NCBI GenBank assembly: GCA_949292335.1
Contig: CASEYY010000027.1
Coordinates: forward strand, 1-38,134
Direction: 5' to 3'
DNA: 38,134 nt
DNA from: an uncultured Pseudomonadota bacterium
Lineage (GTDB): Bacteria; Pseudomonadota; Alphaproteobacteria; RF32; CAG-239
The translations under genes were made by a program, and so were the position numbers. Below, piece after piece: positions 24,522-31,508 of this stretch. Each line of letters opens with the position of its first letter. Within the stretch, counting starts at the first letter, position 1. The notes under the pieces were generated by a model that was not told where the DNA came from, ran no database searches, and saw nothing but the letters and a program-made list of their open reading frames with translations.

Positions 24522-25174
24522 TATTTTTTTATACTCTTGAGCGGGAATGACGAGAGGATAAAATCAATTTGGGCGTCAATATAGTCGGATAGGCGTTTTT
24601 CTGATTTTTTGTCATAGCCGTTCCAGTCCATAAGCTTGCATATAAATTCTTCGCGAGAGGCGAAAACAAATACCTGAGAAAACAGCATAATAATATAGAA
24701 GTAGCAGTCTCTTAGGCTTATTTTGTTACTTGAGGCTAGATTTAACAGATTTGCCATGCGGTCGTGAACCGGACGAATGAGTTCGCTGTATAAGATGTTA
24801 AATTCATCAGAAGGGCTGGAGTATTCGCTTAGGAATATTTTTTTGACATTGTCGGAAATTTCTTTGCTGCAGACGATGGACACAAATCTCTGCATCATTT
24901 CTTTTAGAAAAGCGGCTGCTTCGGTCTTGTCTTTGCGTTCGATAACCTCTTGATAGCGAGAAGTGAATTCGGCCGTGAGGTCATTTACGGTATCGACGAT
25001 TTTCTTTAAGGCAGCAGTATATATTCCCTTTTTGCCACCAAAATAGTAAAGAATAGAGGAGATGTTTATATTGGCTTTGGCGGCGATATCTCTGGTCGAG
25101 GCACCTAAAAATCCGTTTTTAGCAAATTCTTCAAAAGCACTTGAAAGCAGTTTGCTTTTTGAATCGTTTGCCAT
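24521..25174 (-). CDS. TetR/AcrR-family transcriptional regulator
   Basis: The protein has 217 residues. The N-terminal helix-turn-helix covers about 8-56 (SSAFEEFAKNGFLGASTRDIAAKANI and ISSILYYFGGKKGIYTAAL). The C-terminal part resembles the CecR/DUF1956 group. AGGAGG gives a strong ribosome site. It shares an mRNA with hydE and is divergent from the Aas-like gene, whose promoter region holds a 29-bp inverted repeat at 25370-25398. The regulator therefore could control lipid or hydrogenase genes; the ligand is unknown. Confidence 0.88.
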   Translation of the reverse strand: MANDSKSKLLSSAFEEFAKNGFLGASTRDIAAKANINISSILYYFGGKKGIYTAALKKIVDTVNDLTAEFTSRYQEVIERKDKTEAAAFLKEMMQRFVSIVCSKEISDNVKKIFLSEYSSPSDEFNILYSELIRPVHDRMANLLNLASSNKISLRDCYFYIIMLFSQVFVFASREEFICKLMDWNGYDKKSEKRLSDYIDAQIDFILSSFPLKSIKK

Positions 25175-25369
25175 TTTATTATTCCTCCTAACTTGTTGGT
25201 TTGTATCAATATATGCCGGATTATGGTATACATTTACAAAAATTACAACAGTGTTTTATCCACTTTTGGAAAAATAGTATAATTTGTAGTTAAATCAAGC
25301 TGTTATGTTGGTAAAAAACGGCACAAAAGGTGGGGCGATTTTTTTTGCTTTACAGAATTGGTTTTTTCA

Positions 25370-25398
25370 AGTTACAAATTGAATTATATTTTGTAACT
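25370..25398. promoter_or_regulatory. Candidate operator in front of the Aas-like gene
   Basis: AGTTACAAA and TTTGTAACT form a perfect 9-bp inverted repeat with an 11-bp centre. It lies 15 bp before the start codon and overlaps a possible TATATT -10 element at 25385-25390. The TetR protein encoded next door is the obvious candidate ligand. Confidence 0.5.
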
Positions 25399-25412
25399 AT
25401 CGGAGACTTTTT

Positions 25413-27578
25413 GTGAGAAATTTTGTACGTTTTTGTTTGCGCCTTGTATTTACTATTTTTAAGGTGCGTTGCAATATTCAATTCGATGCTAATCGGTTGC
25501 CTACTAAGGCAGTTTATGTATCAAATCATGTGTCCTTTCTTGACCCGATAATGTTGTTTGCGTTTTTGCCCGGTAATCCGGTGTTTGCTCTAAACGGACA
25601 TTTGTATCGCAATAAGTGGATTAGAATCTTGATGCAAACTGCTGATGTCGTGCCGTTTAATCCGATTGAACCCGGTGATATCAAAGAGCTTATTGCAAAA
25701 GTTGACAGCGGTAGGTGCTGCGTGATCTTTGCCGAGGGAAGAATTACCGAAAGCGGCGGCTTGATGAAAATCTACGAAGCTCCGGGGTTGGTCGCTGATA
25801 AGTCCGGTGCTCCGATTGTGCCGGTGTGGATTGACGGACCGCAATTCGGTTATTTTTCAAAAACAAAAGGAAAGTTACCGCATCGCCCGTTGCCCAAGGT
25901 GCAAATTACGGTCAGAAAGCCGGTTAAGTTTAAGTTGAAAGATGAGTTGCGTCGCCAGAGAGACCATATCAGCAACGAAGTTTATATGATTATGCGTGAT
26001 ATGAGCTTCGATGCAATTAATAACGGCAATATATCTTTGTTCGGGATGTTGATGAAGGCTGCCAAAATCAACTCTAAACGCGGCTTGTTGCATCGCCCGA
26101 AGTTTTTTGAAGATATTAACAGGGTTCCGCAATCTTATCGCGATATCGTGATTAAGTCTTTTGTCTTGGGTCGCTTCTTTAAGGGGATGACCAGACCGGG
26201 AGAGCATGTGGCTATCCTTTTGCCGAATGTGTTGGCAAATGTTTGCACTTTCTTTGGCTTGTCGGCTTATGAGAGAATTCCGGTTATGCTTAACTTTTCG
26301 GTCGGCTCAAAAAATATGGTGTCAATGTGCAATACAGCTAAAGTTAAACTTGTTATTACTTCTAACGCCTTTATCCGTAATGCAAAGATGGAAAATGTGG
26401 TAGACGATTTGCGTAAAGCCGGATATAAAGTATTTTATTTGGAGGAGTTGCGTAAATATATTACTTTGAAGGATAAAATTGCAGCCTACATTCGCTATAA
26501 ATTGAAAAGGGTGCCGCATCCGGTGGGAGGAAACAAAAAAGCAGTAATCTTGTTTACTTCCGGTTCGGAAGGGGCTCCTAAGGCCGTTGTTTTGAGCCAT
26601 GCCAATATTATTTCCAATGTGGATCAGATGAGCTGTATTGAGGCGATTAATACTTCGGATATTTTCCTTAATGCTTTGCCGATGTTTCACAGCTTTGGGC
26701 TTACGGTGGGAACTTTGTTCCCGATATTTAAGGGTAGTAAGCTGTTTTTGTATCCTTCTCCGTTGCATTATCGTATTATTGCCGAGCTTTCGTATGAAAT
26801 AGGGGCAACGGTTTTGCTCGGTACCGATACTTTCTTCCGTGGTTATGCCAAAATCGCTCATCCGATGGATTTCCATAATATTCGCTTTATGTATGGCGGA
26901 GCAGAAGCCATTAAACCGGATACACGCAATTTGTGGGGCGAGAGATTGGGGATAAGCGTTAAAGAAGCTTATGGTTCGACCGAATGCTCGCCGGTGGTTA
27001 CGGCAAATAACCGCATATTCAACCGTTTTGGCTCAATAGGAAAATTGTTGCCGAAAATTCAACACAAAATCGTGCCGGTTGACGGAATCGAGAAAGGCGG
27101 TGAATTGTGGGTTAAAGGACCTAATATCATGTTGGGATATTATTTGCCGGATAATCCGGGTGTTTTGGTACCGCCGGAGGATGGTTGGTATCATACCGGT
27201 GATGTGGTTGAAATGGATGAAATCGGCTTTGTTTATATCAGGGACAGAATTAAGAGATTTGCCAAGGTCGGCGGCGAGATGGTGTCGTTGAATGCGGTGT
27301 TGGAGACCGTGGTTAAGGCTTTTGAGACGGATGGAGTCGACTTTTCTTACGGCGTGGTTGCAGTACCTCATGAAAGTAAAGGTGAGCAGATTGTTTTGGT
27401 TACCAATAATAAAAACGCCAACAACGATAGATTGCATGCCTATATTAAGCAAAACGGGTTGCCGGAATTATATTTGCCGAGAGTGATTTTATATCATGAT
27501 ACTCTGCCGGTATTTGCCACCGGAAAAGCCGATAATGTGACTTTGAAAAAACAGGTTATGGAAGAGCTAGGCTTGTAA
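25413..27578 (+). CDS. aas: Bifunctional acyltransferase / acyl-ACP synthetase (Aas-like)
   Basis: The protein has 721 residues, the same length class as E. coli Aas (719). The N-terminal domain is a PlsC-type acyltransferase with NHVSFLD (38-44) and FAEGRITESG (106-115). The C-terminal two thirds is an AMP-binding acyl-activating enzyme: ILFTSGSEGAPKAVVLSH is the phosphate-binding motif, YGSTECSPVV is another adenylation motif, and WYHTGDVVEMDE is the hinge region. Aas re-acylates lysophospholipids using fatty acids it loads on acyl carrier protein. The start is GTG with GGAGAC upstream. It faces the tetR-hydE pair and has a candidate operator in front. Confidence 0.88.
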   Translation: MRNFVRFCLRLVFTIFKVRCNIQFDANRLPTKAVYVSNHVSFLDPIMLFAFLPGNPVFALNGHLYRNKWIRILMQTADVVPFNPIEPGDIKELIAKVDSGRCCVIFAEGRITESGGLMKIYEAPGLVADKSGAPIVPVWIDGPQFGYFSKTKGKLPHRPLPKVQITVRKPVKFKLKDELRRQRDHISNEVYMIMRDMSFDAINNGNISLFGMLMKAAKINSKRGLLHRPKFFEDINRVPQSYRDIVIKSFVLGRFFKGMTRPGEHVAILLPNVLANVCTFFGLSAYERIPVMLNFSVGSKNMVSMCNTAKVKLVITSNAFIRNAKMENVVDDLRKAGYKVFYLEELRKYITLKDKIAAYIRYKLKRVPHPVGGNKKAVILFTSGSEGAPKAVVLSHANIISNVDQMSCIEAINTSDIFLNALPMFHSFGLTVGTLFPIFKGSKLFLYPSPLHYRIIAELSYEIGATVLLGTDTFFRGYAKIAHPMDFHNIRFMYGGAEAIKPDTRNLWGERLGISVKEAYGSTECSPVVTANNRIFNRFGSIGKLLPKIQHKIVPVDGIEKGGELWVKGPNIMLGYYLPDNPGVLVPPEDGWYHTGDVVEMDEIGFVYIRDRIKRFAKVGGEMVSLNAVLETVVKAFETDGVDFSYGVVAVPHESKGEQIVLVTNNKNANNDRLHAYIKQNGLPELYLPRVILYHDTLPVFATGKADNVTLKKQVMEELGL

Positions 27579-27603
27579 GCTTGGTTGATGTTGTGTATGA
27601 AAG

Positions 27604-27632
27604 AGGAGGCTGTATGAATTGGCCTCCTTTTT
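27604..27632 (+). terminator. Rho-independent terminator after the Aas-like gene
   Basis: AGGAGGC (27604-27610) pairs with GCCTCCT (27622-27628) across an 11-base loop and is followed by Ts. Confidence 0.8.
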
Positions 27633-27674
27633 GTTATTGAGATGATAAAATAGTAAAGTCTTTTAAGTAAATAA

Positions 27675-27896
27675 TCACTCAAAATCCTTTATCGTAAACT
27701 CCAATTTCTTGCCATAAAATTTGAGCAGTCGCTGATAGATATTGAAACGGCGGTTATTGCCTCGTTCCATATCATATATCATCTGTATCGACAAAGGCGA
27801 CATCAGTGCTACTTCTTGGATACTTAAGCCTTTTTCTTGCCTTAGTTTTCGTAGTTCAACCGACAATTTTTTTCTTAATTCTTGTTTTAAATTCAC
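27675..27896 (-). CDS. Small XRE-family helix-turn-helix protein (copy 2)
   Basis: The protein has 73 residues and is a near twin of the one at 7-228 (65 of 73 residues identical; changes such as E9K, N22K and Q45R). It is again a bare helix-turn-helix. The start is GTG with AAGGAG upstream. It lies just after a terminator that ends candidate ncRNA 2, so it may be read through from that RNA or have its own promoter. It has no hairpin-repeat block after it, unlike copy 1. Confidence 0.87.
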   Translation of the reverse strand: MNLKQELRKKLSVELRKLRQEKGLSIQEVALMSPLSIQMIYDMERGNNRRFNIYQRLLKFYGKKLEFTIKDFE

Positions 27897-27920
27897 AGTT
27901 TTAACTCCTTATTTTGTTAT

Positions 27921-27950
27921 AAAACAAAACCGCCTTAAAAAATAAGGCGG
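27921..27950 (-). terminator. Rho-independent terminator of candidate ncRNA 2
   Basis: On the minus strand CCGCCTT/AAGGCGG (27930-27936 with 27944-27950) is followed by TTTTGTTTT. No reading frame feeds it. Confidence 0.75.
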
Positions 27951-28084
27951 AGGAGCTGAAAAACTGCACAAAGACAGACAGGCTTATTCGTTATGCCAAA
28001 AGCATACTTATTTCACCTACTCCCCCTAGGGAGAAATTTCTTTGTGAGATGTTTTTCAGACACCACCGAAGCCTCTCGCTTCGG
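27927..28084 (-). ncRNA. Candidate structured small RNA between rpsU and the XRE gene
   Basis: About 160 nt on the minus strand with no reading frame. A 5' hairpin CCGAAGC/GCTTCGG lies at 28066-28084. Two perfect long-range helices follow: 9 bp (28051-28059 with 27956-27964, CTGAAAAAC/GTTTTTCAG) and 7 bp (28040-28046 with 27967-27973, CACAAAG/CTTTGTG). Inside are a hairpin ATTTC-CCTA/TAGG-GAAAT (28010-28037) and a small hairpin TATGC/GCATA (27992-28006). The RNA ends in a terminator 19-34 bp before the XRE ribosome-site region. It could be an independent sRNA or an attenuating leader of the XRE gene. I do not recognise the family. Confidence 0.5.
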
Positions 28085-28091
28085 CAACAAT

Positions 28092-28120
28092 AAGCTATGA
28101 TAAATTAAATTCTTTGACAA
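28092..28120 (-). promoter_or_regulatory. Promoter candidate for ncRNA 2
   Basis: On the minus strand TTGTCA (28115-28120) and TAGCTT (28092-28097) are 17 bp apart, ending 8 bp before the 5' hairpin. The -10 match is weak. Confidence 0.3.
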
Positions 28121-28152
28121 GCATTTTTTAGCCCAATTTACCATACTTAATG

Positions 28153-28184
28153 AAAAAACCGCTCTCCTACCCGAAGGAAAGCGG
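28153..28184 (-). terminator. Rho-independent terminator of rpsU
   Basis: On the minus strand a stem AGCCGCTTTCC/GGAGAGCGG type hairpin with one mismatch (28159-28184) is followed by six Ts, 28 bp after the rpsU stop codon. Confidence 0.75.
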
Positions 28185-28211
28185 CTTTTAACTCTATAGG
28201 CTTGTATGAAA

Positions 28212-28418
28212 CTAGAAGCCTTCTGTATCTAAGCGTTTACGCAACTGTTTGCGAGCACGACGAATGGCTTCGGCCTGACGGCGAGCCTTCTTCTCAGAAT
28301 TCTTTTCGTGACAACGACGCAATTTCATTTCACGGAAAATGCCTTCGCGTTGCATCTTTTTCTTCAAAACTTTCAAAGATTGTCCGACATCATTACCGAT
28401 AACAGTAACTTGAACCAC
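28212..28418 (-). CDS. rpsU: 30S ribosomal protein S21
   Basis: The protein has 68 residues, very basic, and matches bS21 along its length: [19 protein letters not shown], then [12 protein letters not shown], then an Arg/Lys/Ala-rich helix. S21 helps start translation on the 30S subunit. The start is GTG, with an almost perfect ribosome site GAGGTGAT just before it. It is transcribed alone and ended by its own hairpin terminator. Confidence 0.95.
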   Translation of the reverse strand: MVQVTVIGNDVGQSLKVLKKKMQREGIFREMKLRRCHEKNSEKKARRQAEAIRRARKQLRKRLDTEGF

Positions 28419-28601
28419 TTAAATCACCTCATTTCATGTGTCAAAAAAAGTTAATCACAAAATCTATTCGTGCCTTTTAGCATTGCTTAGCTTAAAAAGC
28501 AAGAACTTTTTTATTATAACATAAGATTTGCCGCTATTAAAGAAAAATCTTTTATCAATATATTGTTTTTGCTAAATATTTTAAAATAAATACACAATAT
28601 T

Positions 28602-28617
28602 TCAATCATTCGATTGA
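28602..28617. promoter_or_regulatory. Inverted repeat at the FadL-type promoter
   Basis: TCAATC and GATTGA flank ATTC. The right arm overlaps the -35 element (28614-28619) of the porin promoter, so it could be an operator. Confidence 0.35.
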
Positions 28618-28642
28618 TTTATTATTTTTTGTGTGTTATCAA
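28614..28642 (+). promoter_or_regulatory. Promoter candidate for the FadL-type porin
   Basis: TTGATT (28614-28619) and TATCAA (28637-28642) are separated by 17 bp, 35 bp before the start codon. Confidence 0.5.
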
Positions 28643-28677
28643 TCACTTCGTGCTTTAACCTTAAAAGGACTTTTTTT

Positions 28678-29910
28678 ATGAAAAAAATAATCACTTTTAC
28701 AGCTTTGGGCGTGATTCTTGCCGCCGCTAACGCTAATGCCGCCGGTTTTCACTTGCGTGAACAATCCGCCGCCGCTTTGGGTAATGCTTTTGCCGGTGCT
28801 ACCGCAGGAGCAGAAAATAACTCTTATGCTTATTTTAATGTCGCCGGTCTGACCAAACAAAAAGGTACTCAGGTTAACCTTGGCGGTACTTATATTATCC
28901 CCAGAGCCGAAGCTCATGATATTTATGGAGAAAGTGGCAGAAATCAAGATGTTAATAACATCGTGCACGCCGCCATCGCTCCGAACGGAACAATTTCGCA
29001 CCAACTCGATGACAAAACAACAATCGGTTTGTCGCTTAATGTACCTTTCGGTATGATTACCAAGTATGATGGTGGTTGGGCCGGTTCTGACCATGGTATT
29101 ACCTCTAAGGTTATTACCGCTACCACAACCCCGATGGTGGCTTATAAAGTTACCGATAATTTGAGCATCGGTGCCGGCTTGCCAATACAATATGTTAAGG
29201 CTAGATTGACCAATACCGCTTCACACCAAGCTGTTAATACTAAGTTGGAAGGTGATACCGTTGATGTCGGATATCAACTTGGTGCTATGTACGAATTTAA
29301 TGAAGATACCAGAATCGGTGTCGGATATCGTTCCGAAATCAATCACAAACTTAAAGGTGATATCTCGGCTAGTGCTCCCGTTCCTTATCTTAATCAGGAT
29401 ATTTCTGCTCGTTTGGATACCCCGGCGATGTTTTCGGTTGGTGCTTATCATCGTTTGAATGATAAGTGGGAATTGATGGCCGAATATCAAAGAGTATACT
29501 GGAATTCTTTTGACAGCTTGGATATTTACGGAAGAGACACTACGAATCCTTATGGTTCTTATCTGCTCAGCTCAACTCGGGAAAATTGGCGTGATACCAA
29601 CTTCTATGCCATCGGTGCCAGCTATCAGATGGATCACCAGTGGAAATTGCGTCTCGGCTTGGCTTATGACGAATCGGCCGTTAAAGCCGCAGACAGAACT
29701 CCCAGAATTCCCGATTCTGACAGATATTGGTATTCGGTCGGTTTGAGCTATGCTTATAGCGAAAATTTGACTTTCGATGCCGCATTTACTTATATTCAAG
29801 CTAAAGAAGCTTCGGTTAATTTGCCGACGAATGCTACATCTAACGGTGTAACCGCAGAATATGATAACTCGGTTAAATTGGTTGGTTTGTCTTTGAACTA
29901 TAAGTTCTAA
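28678..29910 (+). CDS. OmpP1/FadL-type outer-membrane transport protein
   Basis: The protein has 410 residues. The signal peptide ends near ANANA, and the mature part begins AGFHLREQSAAALGNAFAGATAGAENNSYAYFNVAGLT, the conserved FadL N-terminus (seen in pieces: QSAAALGNAFAG at about 25-36 and NVAGLT where NPAGLT is usual). The rest is an amphipathic beta barrel with alternating aromatic strands and a C-terminal phenylalanine (LSLNYKF). Family members import long-chain fatty acids or other hydrophobic compounds. AAAAGGAC precedes the ATG; an upstream in-frame start falls in the promoter. The Aas-like enzyme nearby would be a natural partner. Confidence 0.87.
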   Translation: MKKIITFTALGVILAAANANAAGFHLREQSAAALGNAFAGATAGAENNSYAYFNVAGLTKQKGTQVNLGGTYIIPRAEAHDIYGESGRNQDVNNIVHAAIAPNGTISHQLDDKTTIGLSLNVPFGMITKYDGGWAGSDHGITSKVITATTTPMVAYKVTDNLSIGAGLPIQYVKARLTNTASHQAVNTKLEGDTVDVGYQLGAMYEFNEDTRIGVGYRSEINHKLKGDISASAPVPYLNQDISARLDTPAMFSVGAYHRLNDKWELMAEYQRVYWNSFDSLDIYGRDTTNPYGSYLLSSTRENWRDTNFYAIGASYQMDHQWKLRLGLAYDESAVKAADRTPRIPDSDRYWYSVGLSYAYSENLTFDAAFTYIQAKEASVNLPTNATSNGVTAEYDNSVKLVGLSLNYKF

Positions 29911-29924
29911 TCAACCAAATTATT

Positions 29925-29958
29925 AAAAAACGGGGAGGTGTTGCCTTCCCGTTTTTTT
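29925..29958 (+). terminator. Rho-independent terminator of the FadL-type gene
   Basis: CGGGGAGG pairs with CCTTCCCG (one G-U pair) across TGTTG, with As before and seven Ts after. Confidence 0.9.
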
Positions 29959-29961
29959 ATA

Positions 29962-29989
29962 TTGATTTTTTGTCAAAAAATGCTACAAT
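29962..29989 (+). promoter_or_regulatory. Promoter candidate for the 496-residue unknown
   Basis: TTGATT (29962-29967) and TACAAT (29984-29989) are 16 bp apart, 28 bp before the start codon at 30018. Confidence 0.5.
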
Positions 29990-30017
29990 TATTAAAATTT
30001 TGACAAAAGGAGGGACT

Positions 30018-31508
30018 ATGTCGGTAGCTGATAAATATCCTCGGAGCAGATATATCAAAAAACTTATTGAGAATTATACCAGAGATGTTATCGACTGGGG
30101 GGCTAAATACGGTAAAGCCAAAAAATATTATGGCGAAAATGTGAAATTTGACAAACCATACCCTTATTCGGAAGAAGCTAAACAAAACCTCTTTGATCAT
30201 TTTGATACATTGTTTCGCGAGGCCGATAAAAAAGATTGGGCCGATCTTAACGGACATATGCTGTGGTATTTTAGAAAAAATACCACGAACTCGTTTGCTA
30301 AAAAAATGTTTGAGATTTTTGATTATCAAATCCAAAACTATCCGTTAAACGATATTTCTAAAATCAGATTCTTGCTTTATATGTTTCGGGCCGATAAAGA
30401 ACATAAATTCTCGCAAAAATCTTTGCTGAAAATTGCCGACTATAATCCGACTACTAATCAGGAAATTACCAACAGCTTGTTTACCAGAGCTAATGAATAT
30501 CTTAGCAAAACTTGTAAGACTAAGAGGGTTAACCTGATTTATATGTTTTTTGAAAAATATGCCGATAATATCGAAGTACTCTCCGATAAGGTGGTGCTTA
30601 ATTGTGCCGATTTGTATTTCAAAATGGCTAATAAACTGAAAGAGCCTTTGAGTATTAAACCTCTTGAAAAACTGCTGACCAAAGAAACTAAAACCTTGTA
30701 TAATAATGCAATCGGTTATGAGCCTTATGTTAATGCCGAGATGATTAATGGTATTTTTGCTTCGTATGTAGAGTTTATGAAAAAAAAGAAAGGCGTTAAA
30801 CCTCATCTGCATAAAGAAATGAAAAGTTTCGGTGATAAGTTGATACCTTATTACGGAAAAGAAGATTTTAATAAATTGGCCGCAATTTTGACTCTGCCCA
30901 ATAAACGCAAGATGAGTGATGAATATGTAAAAATTCAAGCAGATTTACAAGAAATGCTTAACGGTTTTAATGAGGTATTTGAAAGAACTCAAAAGTATAA
31001 AGAGTGGAAAGCAAGAGTCGATGTAAATGCTCCGGATTTTGTTCCTTCCGCTAAAAATGTACTTAATTACGCAAACAACTTATTTAACGATGCCGGTGAT
31101 AGTTCGGAAAAAAATATTGAGACCAAGACCTTATACAAGCTTTTGACTGACAATGCCAAGCTTAGAGGTGCGGATAATCCGCAGGTGGACATATTCGGCA
31201 ATGTGGCAAGAAAAAATACGGTCGATAAAAACTTGGTGAAAGATGTGGCGGCTGCTTATGCCGATTTTGTTGAGGTGACTTATTTGGATGCCGGTTTCTT
31301 CAATCCTGTTTTTCATAAAAATATGACCGATATGTTTAAGGATATTGTTACAAAATGTGATTATTCATCGGAAAATGTCGGTGAGTTAACACGAGTGTTG
31401 GCTAAAGGTGCAAAAGGCGACCGATATTTTAAGAATATGGCCAATGAAATATCAACCGCCTATAAAACAAACAAGATAATCAAGACAAAAGCAGGGCGAA
31501 GCTTATAG
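30018..31508 (+). CDS. Large helical protein of unknown function, 496 residues
   Basis: I do not recognise this protein. From the ATG with AAAGGAGGG upstream it has 496 residues. It appears all alpha-helical and strongly charged (many Lys, Asp, Glu, Asn), with no signal peptide, membrane helix or catalytic motif visible. Short helix-turn units rich in Tyr, Phe and Leu recur (for example [22 protein letters not shown] and [21 protein letters not shown]), which suggests a helical-repeat scaffold. It has its own promoter, follows the porin terminator, and overlaps uvrA by 6 bp at the 3' end. It may be lineage-specific. Confidence 0.75.
   Translation: MSVADKYPRSRYIKKLIENYTRDVIDWGAKYGKAKKYYGENVKFDKPYPYSEEAKQNLFDHFDTLFREADKKDWADLNGHMLWYFRKNTTNSFAKKMFEIFDYQIQNYPLNDISKIRFLLYMFRADKEHKFSQKSLLKIADYNPTTNQEITNSLFTRANEYLSKTCKTKRVNLIYMFFEKYADNIEVLSDKVVLNCADLYFKMANKLKEPLSIKPLEKLLTKETKTLYNNAIGYEPYVNAEMINGIFASYVEFMKKKKGVKPHLHKEMKSFGDKLIPYYGKEDFNKLAAILTLPNKRKMSDEYVKIQADLQEMLNGFNEVFERTQKYKEWKARVDVNAPDFVPSAKNVLNYANNLFNDAGDSSEKNIETKTLYKLLTDNAKLRGADNPQVDIFGNVARKNTVDKNLVKDVAAAYADFVEVTYLDAGFFNPVFHKNMTDMFKDIVTKCDYSSENVGELTRVLAKGAKGDRYFKNMANEISTAYKTNKIIKTKAGRSL

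Noticed and set aside
27951-28060. Possible yybP-ykoY (manganese) riboswitch because of GGGGGAGTAGG on the minus strand
   Set aside because: Only this short motif fits; the rest of the conserved structure is not visible and the neighbouring gene is a regulator, not a metal transporter.
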